Assembly: GCA_930367215.1 (NCBI GenBank)
Contig: OV884056.1
Coordinates: forward strand, 87,865,285 to 87,929,284
Source: Pollenia angustigena
Lineage: Eukaryota; Arthropoda; Insecta; Diptera; Polleniidae
Reading direction: 5' to 3'
DNA: 64,000 nt
The position numbers were made by a program, and so were the translations under genes. The notes below the pieces were generated by a model that did no database searches, was not told the DNA's origin, and saw only the letters and a program-made list of their open reading frames with translations. Below, one piece after another: positions 44,944-54,623 of the stretch; within the stretch, counting starts at the first letter, position 1; every line of letters begins with the position of its first letter.

Positions 44944-45594
44944 ACAGTTTTGTCACAGTTTTCCCTACGAATAGGGATTTTCCCTACATACATACAAGAT
45001 CACTGGTGTATTTTTTAAGATTAAAAAAACGTTTTCGTTTGACAAAGGAAGTATTTACTTATGATCTGAGAGAGTTGGACTTCGGCAATATACTTTTTGC
45101 CAAATATGTATGGTTGCCATACAGTTTCCTATAATCTTCTTTTGGGTATTATTTATGTTTTTTGATCTAAAATACTAATGACATTATTCAAAAAATTTAA
45201 TGTGAACTTGAAGTGACGTTAAACAAAAAGTTTTGTATGAAAACCCGGTTTTAAAGAACACTTCAAGGTCACATTAATTTTTTTTTTTGCATAAGGCCGT
45301 AAAACTATAACTTTTTTCTAAAGGTTTTAAACATTCTTACTTATATATCCAAAAGTAAAAAAATCAAACGTACGAGTCAGTATCCGATTGCATACGACTG
45401 CCAGAATTAGCGCCCAAGTCTACTTATGAAAATTATCTACTTTTGTCACTGCCATTACCAACAAGAGCTTTAAAAATCTGATTTTGCGATTTAACAATCA
45501 GGTAAACGATGCTAATTGTGAGTCACACCTTGCGTCAAGTTTATGCCCAACTTAATTTGACATTTCTTTGTTTCAGTGTTTGACAAATTCAACC

Positions 45595-45820
45595 ATGGAT
45601 ATGTACTTAATTGAGCAGCGCGTTAAGACTGTTGAAGCTTTTTATTGAAGTGAGTAACCATTCACTTACAAAGAAATTCATTGTCAGCGACGAGGCACAC
45701 TTTAACTTCAGTGGATTCGTTAACAAGCAGAATTACCGCATTGGGGCAAATGAGAATCCACGAGTGATTGTTGAAAAGCCGATGCATCCACAAATAGTGA
45801 CAGTTTGGTGCGGTTCTTAA
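45595..45820 (+). pseudogene. Third mariner transposase fragment, internally deleted
   Basis: It begins MDMYLIEQRVKTVEAFY (helix-turn-helix start) and then hits a stop. In the next frame it continues SNHSLTKKFIVSDEAHFNFS, GFVNKQNYRIGANENPRVI and EKPMHPQIVTVWCGS. DEAHF contains the first catalytic Asp. Most of the helix-turn-helix region and everything after VTVWCG is missing. It lies near the 5' end of ArgRS-m intron 2, antisense to the gene. Confidence 0.75.
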
Positions 45821-46120
45821 CCAGCATCGTAAAGAAGTTAAAACAAAACACTACTTTAGAGCGAAAAATAATGCTCAGAATTATTTGTGGACTGTTGGTC
45901 TAGATATTAGATTTAAAAATTTATTTAAAAGCAGTTTATCTGATAGCTTAATTATTTGAAAGTGCTGTATTGGGTTTCAAAAGTTTGTGAAATGTTAGGG
46001 GATAGATTTTTACTGTCAACTTTAATCGGATAGTAGCAATACGATAAATGTCTTCTTAGCCTAAAAATATCTTTTTGTCTAATAAAAACTCAAGTAACTA
46101 AATAAAAACTTTTAACTTAC
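45821..46120. other. ArgRS-m intron 2, 5' end
   Basis: It includes the donor GTAAGT (46120-46115, minus). Nothing else is recognised. Confidence 0.5.
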
Positions 46121-47282
46121 TCGGACTTTTCATCTGCTTTTCATGCATTATATCACAAGCCTCATCAAGCAAATCTTTAAGAAACACTGTTTGACCTTTG
46201 CGGGTACTCATACCATGTATGCGACCAAATTTCACATGTTTTAGTTTAGATTCCTTAATTTCCTCATTTAATTTTGAAGTGGTTTGAAAGCAGGCTTTAA
46301 AATGATCCGTTTGGCCATTTTCAACTATATAAAAAATATTTTCAAACTTAAATCTCTGCCATCTATCCAAAAGAGCAGCAATATCACGAGCCAAATATAA
46401 AGTAGAGCCATCACTTTTGATAACTGGCACACGGCGTTTATCCACAACCACAACTTTGCGCCCATCCTTTTCGGGCAATAATAATTGCTTTTGTTCTAAC
46501 TGATGTAATACTTCCGAAATATGTTTTTGACTATATTGTGATTCCCAGTCGTAGACATCGAAAGATACGCCCAAGCGTTTGTAAACTACTTTTAAGTTTT
46601 CAATAGTATAATCTCTATACTTTTGCCATTGTTCTATAAGCTCAGTTGACTGTTGGCCACTTTCCAAATCCTTAAAGTAATTTCTGGCCTTTTCGGCTAT
46701 AAAGGAATCAGTTTCTGCCGCTTTATTGGCCGTGACATAAGCTTTATACAAAATTTCTATGGGATTTTCCTGCATTTCTTGATCGTTAACTTGTAACAAT
46801 TCTACACCAACTTGTAACAATCCAAATTGTGTACCCCAGTCTCCCAAGTAATTAATTTTTGTTACTGGATAGCCCAAACTCTGATGCAAATTGGCCAATA
46901 CATTACCAATAATGGTAGAACGTATATGACCTACATGAAAAGGTTTAGCTATATTGGGTGAACTATATTCAAATATCATACGCCCTTCTCGTTTTGGTAA
47001 ATCCTTAAGGCAATTTCCCATTAGCAGCGACTCCATATAGGGCCTTTTATTTAAAGTAAATTCTACTTTAGCTGGTGTTTTACCATTGGCCGGTATTATA
47101 TTTGTCTGCTCCACTAATTCCTTATCATAGTTTAAATTTTTTACTTCCCTTAGCAGTTCCACATTGTTTGCACAACTTCCTTTTACCGACCATTGCAATG
47201 CCGGCTTCCCATTTGCGCTTGCTGCTTTCAAAGGCACTTCTAGCTCGTAGTAGACATCGCAGTTTTTAACCAATTGTTTAAT
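46121..47282 (-). CDS. ArgRS-m: ArgRS-m exon 2, catalytic core of mitochondrial arginyl-tRNA synthetase
   Basis: This 1162-nt exon encodes residues 13-399 and the first base of codon 400. It carries the Rossmann-fold catalytic domain. The HIGH-type ATP-binding motif is in PFHVGHIRST (HVGH at residues 128-131), followed by the ArgRS signature NYLGDWGTQFGLL. The segment KSDGSTLYLARDIAA (about 301-315) is typical of the family. MSTRKG (370-375) occupies the KMSKS position, the degenerate form usual for ArgRS. Residues before about 110 form the N-terminal add-on region. The acceptor is TAACAG|ATTAAA (47283) and the donor CCGA|GTAAGT (46120). No stop or frameshift interrupts it. A reading frame starting at 47273 only appears to begin there; that codon is TTG and lies inside the spliced frame. 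Confidence 0.96.
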
Positions 47283-47368
47283 CTGTTACATAATAAAGTA
47301 ACCAAATTAATTATTTAGTATAATTTTGGGCATTTATTTATAAAAACTTAGTTATTAAAAAAAATTAC

Positions 47369-47404
47369 CTTTTCACTAATGGACTTACGTATCAAACATG
47401 ACAT
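47369..47404 (-). CDS. ArgRS-m: ArgRS-m exon 1 (start codon, 12 residues)
   Basis: The exon encodes MSCLIRKSISEK, a short basic N-terminus compatible with a mitochondrial presequence. The start is chosen because this ATG (47404-47402) is in frame with exon 2 after removal of an 86-bp intron, and because insect and vertebrate orthologues also begin with a very short first exon segment. The donor is AAG|GTAATT at 47368. The next ATG downstream (47399) is out of frame. The phase to exon 2 is 0. Confidence 0.85.
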
Positions 47405-47940
47405 TTTTCTGTTTTTAATATTTTTATTTTGATAACGCCATCTGTGTTTGACAGTTGTATTTAAAAATGTTGAGATAAATATGAGTAAAAATTTTGTACA
47501 ATGAGTGTTTCTGTACAGATTCGGACTTCAACAGAGTAGCCAGACTAAAATAATGGGGAAATGCGAGAAATGTATATAAAACATTTTCAGCAGATTTATG
47601 AACAAATGACAATTTGACAAACAGCGGTGGATTAAAAAATATGCAATTTTATATAAACGAAAACAAGCTGATCTCCTAATGTACAAGCCTGACATGGTGT
47701 AGAGGTAGAAGTGACAATGGTCCGCTTTTTCGTATTTAATTTAAACTATTACTAAAAACTTAAATTGCGTCTTCACCTAGCTAGCCTTTTCAATCGTATA
47801 AGAGTCTGCTGGGAATCTGTAATTAATTAATTAATTAATATTTTAGTATTTAAAAAATTAAAGTATCGATAAATTCGATGTCGCTATTGTTCATCTTATA
47901 GGAATCACTCGGGCCTATTAATATTCAAAACATAAAACAA
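47405..47940. other. ArgRS-m 5' flank
   Basis: AT-rich, with an (AATT)n tract and the TATCGATA octamer. No TATA box or initiator could be assigned. Confidence 0.4.
47864..47871. promoter_or_regulatory. TATCGATA (DRE-like) element upstream of ArgRS-m
   Basis: The palindromic octamer TATCGATA matches the Drosophila DNA-replication-related element bound by DREF, frequent at housekeeping promoters. It lies about 460 bp upstream of the ArgRS-m start codon, farther than DREs usually lie from a start site, unless the gene has an unseen 5' UTR intron. It directly follows an (AATT)n tract at 47821-47840. In AT-rich DNA a chance match is possible. Confidence 0.3.
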
Positions 47941-48879
47941 GTAAGAGAGTATATTCTGTCAAACCCGACTATATGATACCCTCCACCACATTGGGACCTA
48001 TGTAAAAAATTTTATCAAATTATCTCCAAAATTGCGACCTGTACTATGCGAACAAGGTTTACAAGGACATCCAGCAAGCCTTCCAGCAGAGCTGTCAGAT
48101 ATGGCGATTTCTCGCCAAACATGGCGATTTTGAAACGTGTTTGGCGATGGGATTTTCCATTTGGCGATTGGCGACTTGTATGGCGATTTCTGATATAGCT
48201 GGCGACTAGTTTGGCTATTTTTACCATTTATATTATTTCGGCGATTTTGTTTAACAGTTTGACATTTTTTTTTATCATTAATAACACAAAAGAACTTGCA
48301 ACTTTTTTTTTTGTTTTGTTATCATATTAAGTGAATTTTATATTCAGTCACTATTTAATTCAAATATGTGGTATGTATGCAGGTCAAAACTCCAGTAATG
48401 AAATCTGTGTGACTGAAGTGTACGATCTTATAGACTTGTGTACTTAATTAAAGTTTTTCAACTGAATAAATATATGATCTCCATTTTATGTTATTTAGAA
48501 AAAAATTACAGAAACAACACAAAATTTACTTTCTCCGTCTTTTTTGTATTTTTCTCAGTTTTTAGCGATTTTTGACTGAAATATTATACTAGCGTTTTTT
48601 GTATGCAAAATGTAATTAAAAAAAAAAAAAATTTACAAAAACTGAACAAAATTGACGTTTGGCGATATTTGGCGATTTCTAACATCCGGTTTGGCGATGG
48701 AGCTCAAAAAAAATCTGACAACCCTGCCTTCCAGCAAGTCGGATCATTAATTCGAGTGAGAAAGTAATTCTGAGTTGATCGGTAAACTTAAAGATGGATA
48801 TATGAACAATATTTTAAGGTGTTACAAGCATCAGCACAAATGCATAATACCCTCTCCACTTTTGCGGCGTGGGTATAAA
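47941..48879 (+). mobile_element. GTAAGAGAG...GGGTATAAA family element, interrupted by a hAT MITE
   Basis: It starts AAGTAAGAGAGTATATTCTG, then TCAAACCCGACTATATGATA and CCCTCCACCAC. It ends ATACCCTCTCCACTTTTGCG then GCGTGGGTATAAAT. The copy at 56353-57055 is the same family in inverse orientation. Without the insertion (48087-48726 plus 8 bp) it is about 290 bp. Confidence 0.65.
48087..48726. mobile_element. hAT-like MITE with TGGCGAT subterminal repeats (8-bp duplication CCTTCCAG)
   Basis: The ends are CAGAGCTGTCAGAT and, inverted, CAGGGTTGTCAGAT. The 8-bp duplication CCTTCCAG is exact (48079-48086 and 48727-48734). The motif TTGGCGATTT or its near relatives occurs about nine times in the first 160 bp and several times in the last 80 bp, as expected of hAT transposase subterminal binding sites. 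640 bp, no ORF. Confidence 0.85.
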
Positions 48880-49617
48880 TATTTTATTGTTATGGTGAAA
48901 ATATTTTTCTAACTGATAATTTCGAATAAACGGTTGTTAACTGCCTATTTCACGATGTCACTCGAACGTTTACGTTCGCACAAATAACATGTAAACCAAA
49001 AACAAATTTTTTAATTTTGTTTTATAAAAAGGAGAGCAACTTTATAGTAGATTCTGTGTTGATCGATTTTATAAATTTTATATTGGAATACTGTTCCCTT
49101 ATTTTGGGTTGAAAAAAGCTTTTGATTCTAATTTATTAACTTTTGCCGTTTTTTATTTATGTGAATGAATATGGTTCTTTATTCAATATTAAAGGTATTT
49201 TTTCAAGAAAAAAAAAAAATCTATTTTCTTCTATACATTCATTGGTATAATGTATAACATTATATTTTAATGTTCACTAACATGCATGTTTCTGTATACT
49301 TTTGGGAATAGTCAGAAAATAAAACTTAAATTCGTTTAAGTTGAAAAAAAATCCAATTTTACATTATATCTTGCAGCGTAAAATTTAAATTTTTCACAAA
49401 GATTGATTGAAATGTTACTACAATTTTATTTATTTTTTCTTAAAGTTTTTAGAACAATGTATATACGGACTCATGGCCCAATTAGAAGGTCTGCTCGAAA
49501 CGCCTGCTGATTTTTTAAATAGTTGTGTTTTTAGGAATAATACATAGGCATAAATGGGCAAAATGTCTAAAGTGGTTTACATTTTTTAAAGTTTTAATTT
49601 TTTAATTAGCCCAATTA

Positions 49618-49733
49618 TGAATAAAAATTCCTCGGGAGTTTTTTCCATTTTCCCATTTTTACCATTGAATTAACATAGGAAAAATGGGAAAAGGGAGAAA
49701 ACTCCCGGGGAATTTTTATTCATAATTGGGCTG
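49618..49733. mobile_element. MITE, 116-bp hairpin, AGCCCAATTATGAATAAAAA
   Basis: The left AGCCCAATTATGAATAAAAA, then TTCCTCGGGAGTTTT, is mirrored by AAAACTCCCGGGGAATTTTT and ATTCATAATTGGGCT. A diverged copy is at 44816-44943. Confidence 0.85.
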
Positions 49734-49827
49734 AATATGATTCTTTATTTCAAAAAATTAGAAATTAAATTCAATAATTGTGATAAAAATGTAAACAAAA
49801 ATTTTAAATAATTATGTATAATAATAA

Positions 49828-50377
49828 AAAATATAAGAAATAAATAAAAAACTGAAAGGCGGACACAAAGGATAACATTTATCGTCTCCTTCCCAGTAAT
49901 GATGCAGCAGCGCCAAAGTATTTATCATTTGATGCCGAAGGTGCCATGTCCAAATCATGTTCAAAACTCTTTTTGGTATGAGCGATTCAATAAACAAAAA
50001 TTAATCTGGGGACAAGAATTTTAACTGCTCATTAAAGACTGCTTACAACATTAGTATCAACATTTTTAATTAAATAACAGAAGAGAAATTTACACAGACG
50101 AACATGTTGACCAAGGGGACACTTCTATTTCGGGTAAAGCATTTCTGTTGTTTTATTTTCAACCATATGCAGGCGGAGGAGGTTACTTACCTTCTTTAGT
50201 AAGTAAATTGAAAAGATTATATTCAGATTAATTTTTGTTTGTAACATGATTTAAACATGGCACTTTCGGCATCAAACGATAAATACATTGGCGCTGCTGT
50301 ATCACAACGGAGGAAGAAATGATAAATGTTCTCCATTCTATCCGCCTTTCAGTTTTTTATTTATATTTTATAAAATT
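49828..50377. repeat. Inverted repeat, ~140-bp arms
   Basis: Left arm 49828-49975 and right arm 50242-50377 share AAAACTGAAAGGCGGA, GGCGCTGCTG/CAGCAGCGCC, TTATCGTTTGATGCCGAA and GTGCCATGT. The loop is about 265 bp. It is probably a TIR element whose exact ends are unclear. Confidence 0.7.
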
Positions 50378-50665
50378 TCAAAACCCAAACAGCAAATACT
50401 GGTTGTATGTTGCAAAATGTAAAAATACATTTCATTTATTATGATTCTATACCGCCCAATTAGTTCTAAGCACTTTTTTTAAAACAAACATTTTTTACAA
50501 AAATTTCTATTGAAAATTTTTCATTTGACAAAAAAAAAAATTCAAAACACATATTTCTTGACATCTGACAACTTTTTGACATTTTTACCATTTGTATACA
50601 CAAACAAAACGCATGTTGTTTTTTCTATTGTTGCATTGTTGTAGTTGTGCGCAGACGACTCTTAA

Positions 50666-50935
50666 GGCTCAACCATAATATGCATAGTCTTGCTTAACCT
50701 ACTGTCAAAAATTAAAAAAAAAGTCTCTCAAATGTATTTAAGAAAACAAAAACAAAATAAAAAAACATTTGATTCCGTACGGAATGTGCGATTAGATTCG
50801 CACCTTGCTTAAGCAAATGACAGTTTCATTAAACTTAGCAAAAAGTTTCCTTAAGTTCAATATGGTTTGCCGCATATAATTTACATGTATTCGCTCATCC
50901 GCTTAAGCCAACTTAAGCATATTGTGGTTGGGCCT
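50666..50935. mobile_element. MITE flanked by TTAA
   Basis: The inverted ends GGCTCAACCATAATATGC and AGGCCCAACCACAATATGC are framed by TTAA on both sides (50662-50665, 50936-50939). TTAA duplication is typical of piggyBac, but the ends lack the usual CCC start, so the superfamily is open. The core holds CTTAAGCAA/TTAAGTT words. Confidence 0.6.
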
Positions 50936-50937
50936 TT

Positions 50938-51168
50938 AAGCTTCGTACAGATGATGGTCAGATCTTACAATACTGTAAGCAGGCGTTGCCAACAGCAAAA
51001 TTTTTCTGACAATAGTCCATTGTCAGATGCATTAATTTTGCACATCTGCAAATACAAATGAGCTTACAATGTTCACACAGTTGTAAGACATTTTAGCCAA
51101 TTTTAATGCAATTTAAGCAACGCTGCTTACCAATATTATAAGATCTGACCATCGTCTGTACGAAGCTT
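50938..51168. mobile_element. MITE, AAGCTTCGTACAGATGATGG ends
   Basis: The left TAAGCTTCGTACAGATGATG, then GTCAGATCTTA, is mirrored by TAAGATCTGACCATCGTCTG and TACGAAGCTTTA. It directly follows the TTAA-flanked MITE. The motif CAGATCTnACAATACTGT is shared with 25326-25348. Confidence 0.8.
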
Positions 51169-52345
51169 TACTACAGATTTATTTATTTGTTGTTAGTCTT
51201 TAAAGAATTTATTTACAGATTATTTTTGTTGGAATTAGCAAAAAATTTAATCTGGCAGCCCAGATTTCTCAAACTTTGAGTGCAAATTAGTGATAAGCAA
51301 GTTATAGTGCTACCAAGTTTGTGCCAAGACTTCATAAAAAAAGTAGCCACTTTAAAATAATTACAGCACTAACGATTCTGCTTCTTCATTCATTACTTTG
51401 CGCAAATAAAATTGGGAAAAATCGAATGAGAAAAGAACTCCTAAAGAAAAGAAAAACTAGGTTTTAAATTAAAATTGCTTAAATATTACACAAGAAAATT
51501 GCAGAAAAAGTTATATTTATAATTAAAAAAATCAAGGAAAGAATACTAAAGAAAAGTTACAACAATATATTAAGAAAACAAACTAGCAGAGTAGAAAAAA
51601 TCTTACAAACGAAAAAAATCTTTAAGAAAAAAATATATGTGCATAGGTATATATAACAGTCCAAAAAAGTAATAAAAATTAAAAAAAGTTAAGTAACAAA
51701 ATTTGTACAACAAATACTTGTTGGTTATTTGATCTTTAACGGTAAATAAATAAATTAAAAGAATTCATATAAGCCACGTATTGAGAGTACAAATTAACGA
51801 AAAAATTATGGTGCATACAAAAAACCAATATCAAATATGTAAATGGGTTCTTTAAAAAGCAAAGCAAGATAAAAAGTGTAGTGAATAAGAAAAATCAACA
51901 AAATTGACAATTCTGTTGTCAAAAATACACAACCATACGCACACACGTAAACAGTCACTCACCGTGTGTACTTCTTTTTATGATGGAAGAAATCACTGAA
52001 ATAAAAATCAATAATTGTGTTAAGAAATGATTTGTTTAAAAGTATAAATAAATTAAAAAACGACACAAACAGTTTAAAGTAGCCCAGTTAATTTTTAACA
52101 AATCAATATTTCTAAATAATGGGTGTTTTTTTTTTGCTTAATATTTAGGGGGCGGGTGTAAATTCTCCATTTGGAACCTTGATTTAATGGGTCACCATCA
52201 CATAACTGCATAAAGGGGATTTCTTTCTATAGCCCTTCTCTAAGCTGTGATAAAATTGTCATCGAAGTGTCATAAGTTTGTGATTACGTTTTTGTTAATC
52301 ATGTTTTATAATTTATTTTTAATTTGATCATTTTACTAATTGCAG
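51169..52345. other. lap upstream region
   Basis: AT-rich. The promoter and any non-coding first exon of lap probably lie here (the stretch 51360-51970 is less homopolymeric), but no core promoter motif could be fixed. Confidence 0.35.
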
Positions 52346-52511
52346 TCTGTTATCAAAGCTGGCACTTTGTTACGACAACATACGAATAATTAAATAAATA
52401 CAACAATTGTTGTAAAATAAAGAAATCCAGAAAAGTTTTTTAAAAAAATAAAATATTTGTACATTTTTTTGTGTGTTATAAAGAAGAAATAAAATATAAA
52501 AAGAATTCATC
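52346..52511 (+). other. Possible lap 5' UTR exon before the start codon
   Basis: A plausible splice acceptor (TTTTACTAATTGCAG, ending 52345) precedes an ATG-free AT-rich stretch that runs straight into the lap start codon. If used, 52346-52511 would be the 5' UTR part of the first coding exon, and a non-coding first exon would lie upstream. The alternative is a transcription start between about 51.4 and 52.3 kb. Nothing in the sequence decides between them. Confidence 0.3.
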
Positions 52512-52647
52512 ATGTCCATGGCTGGGCAAACAATTAATGATAGGCTATTGGCTGCCAGGCATAGTCTTGCCGGTCAAGGTCTGGCCAAATCAGTATGCAA
52601 GGCTACAACGGAAGAGTGCATTGGACCCAAGAAGAAACATTTAGACT
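52512..52647 (+). CDS. lap: lap first coding exon (AP180/CALM clathrin-assembly protein, ANTH domain start)
   Basis: The exon encodes [40 protein letters not shown] and KKHLD, then splits a codon after its first base at a perfect donor, GACT|GTAAGTATT (52648). This is the N-terminus of the ANTH domain of AP180/PICALM proteins. KATT....GPKKKHLD is the basic phosphoinositide-binding region (the KKK loop) that binds PI(4,5)P2 at the plasma membrane during clathrin-coated vesicle formation. Vertebrate PICALM has the same [15 protein letters not shown] context, so the split codon should become Tyr. No following exon was found in the remaining 11.3 kb, so the first coding intron is long and leaves the window. 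The reading frame past 52647 is intronic. Confidence 0.9.
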
Positions 52648-53423
52648 GTAAGTATTTTCAATTTAGTTGTAGAAACGAAATATTATTTACGATGGAATGT
52701 TATATCGAAAAACTGTCCAAGAATAATTTAAAATTAATTAGAATATTTACATAATAGGTATATAGGTATTCAGGTTTTTATATAAATTATTTATTCAAGT
52801 AATAAATATACAATGCTTTTGATTATACAATTTTTCTTATTAGATATGGGAGTTTTTAAACTCGATTCTTATGAGATGCTTTACCTATTAGACTATCATT
52901 TGATGTTGAATGTCAATTTACATTTTGAAAACTTAATATCAATACATACACACTTATAGGTAAATACATATGTACATGCATAGTAAATTAAAATTTGGAA
53001 AATTTTGTTTAATTGGACTGGATATCTGAATTATGCCACAATTAACGATTTTATTTTAAAGGCTAGATATTAGGGAGATCGCAAGATTAGTATTCGACCG
53101 GTTTTAACTGGTTATTTTAATTTTGACCAAGTCGGATATTTTTAAATGTCCATTTTTCGAATGTCGATTAAACCGGTTATTTTGGTAAAATTAACTAGTT
53201 ATTTTAGTTATGTGCATGCGTCTGTTAAGGCACATAATCTCATGCTAAATACAACAACATACCGGCGGATTCAACGAGCACCAAGAACTTTAAACAAAAT
53301 TGTAGGAGTCAAACAAAGTCATGGATGGGTTTTAATTCTGATCGACGAATTTTCAGATATTACATACAAAAAGCATGTTCATATTACTATGGTAAAACAA
53401 AATAATTTGAAATTTATAATCCT
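52648..53423. other. Start of lap first coding intron
   Basis: It begins with the donor GTAAGTATT. No second exon or element ends are seen; ACATATGTA-type words near 52960. Confidence 0.45.
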
Positions 53424-54154
53424 GCGCCCATGTTCTGTAACTCTCGCATCGAGAAAGTTTTCGATTTAAATGTGTGAAATGAAACAAAAATGCCATAAAT
53501 TGAAACAAACAGCTGTTTTTCGCACTTAATTGTGTCTGTAACTTTTTTTTGGCGAGTAAAAGCTGTCACGTAAGGAAATTACTAGCCAATTTACAGAAAA
53601 AGTGTGTCTGTAACATTTTGGTGAGAAAAGTTCCAGCTATGAACTGTCAAATAAACTCACGTATAAAAATGGGACGAGAAAAAATTTTAACACTAAATAA
53701 CAATTAAAAATGCAAAATGCAAAGAATAAAAATAATAATATTTTATTCTTGGCACATTTTTCATTGTTATATTATTTTGCTTTTAACATTTTTATAAAAT
53801 ATACGAATGTCTTCAAAGCTCGGTTGCAAACAACAAACATTAAAGTCGCTCTTTACACAATTTGGTATAGCCGACGGTTGTGTTTTCGCCGCCGTCGTTG
53901 AAAAATTTTCAATTTAAGTTAATTTTGGTCGCCGTCAACGATATGTGTTACTGGCGTTCTGAACGCCTGCAATGACACATCGGCTTCGAGTGCAATATTA
54001 TGACATTTATAACGTAACGACGTAATCTCTTTTGATAGTTTTCGACATCAGTTACAGACACACATTTTTCTCACTTTTCGAGAAACGATGAAATATTTTG
54101 TTTCACATCTTTTCGATACAAGAAGTTCTCACTAAAGTTACAGAACATGGGTAC
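53424..54154 (+). mobile_element. MITE family 'B', copy 2 (intact)
   Basis: It begins CGCCCATGTTCTGTAACTCT and ends AAGTTACAGAACATGGGTAC. It aligns with 17758-18480 throughout, including the uninterrupted GCCGACGGTTG site. It lies in the lap intron, in sense orientation. Confidence 0.85.
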
Positions 54155-54380
54155 TGGCTACGAGGTTTTGTTTGCAATTTTTCAAAAATATGGTTAAAGT
54201 CTTCTGATTCATATAGACATGCTTAGCCTTCAACAAATTAAAAATCATTTAAAATAAATTTGGGAGAATATCTCAAATAATAAATTTATTAAATTCCTAT
54301 AATTTTTTAAAACCAAAGTTTTTCAAAAATTCTTAAGCTATGTTTACACCTATTAACAATTTGACGTCCTACACGTAACC

Positions 54381-54623
54381 AGGGTTCAAATGACCGCATT
54401 CGATACTATCGTATCAAATAAACTATCGATTTTTTTTTTGCATACGATAGACACTGACGTATCGAATGAAAACTCGATAAATGTAATATTGAGTTACTCG
54501 ATATCGAATGCTATTATTTCAATTTACATTTCAATACATTTCATTCCATATCGAGTTTCATGATACTAAAATAAATAATTTCGATCAATTTTGCTCGATA
54601 TCGTATGCGGTGATTATACCCCA
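54381..54623. mobile_element. MITE, ACCGCATTCGATA ends, copy 2
   Basis: It aligns along its length with 39402-39636 (GACCGCATTCGATACTATCG ... ATATCGTATGCGGTGATTAT). It lies in the first coding intron of lap. Confidence 0.8.

Larger units (their letters stand above)
32309..47404 (-). other. ArgRS-m: ArgRS-m gene, complete coding span (4 exons, 3 introns)
   Basis: This is the coding span of the mitochondrial arginyl-tRNA synthetase (class I aminoacyl-tRNA synthetase, RARS2 family), which charges mitochondrial tRNA-Arg in the matrix. Joining minus-strand exons 47404-47369, 47282-46121, 32875-32521 and 32462-32309 gives 1707 nt, which is 568 codons plus stop with phases 0, 1 and 2 matching at every junction. 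All introns are GT-AG. Human RARS2 is 578 residues, so the protein is full length. Introns 1 (86 bp) and 3 (58 bp) are short; intron 2 is 13,245 bp and holds many mobile elements. The 3' end meets mRpS9 tail to tail. Family assignment is very secure; exact UTR ends were not determined. Confidence 0.95.

Noticed and set aside
47075..47269. 64-aa plus-strand frame within ArgRS-m
   Set aside because: Antisense shadow of exon 2; no independent domain.
52648..52754. Extension of the lap frame to an 80-aa protein
   Set aside because: The sequence after 52647 begins with a perfect GTAAGT donor, and similarity to AP180/CALM proteins stops exactly there.
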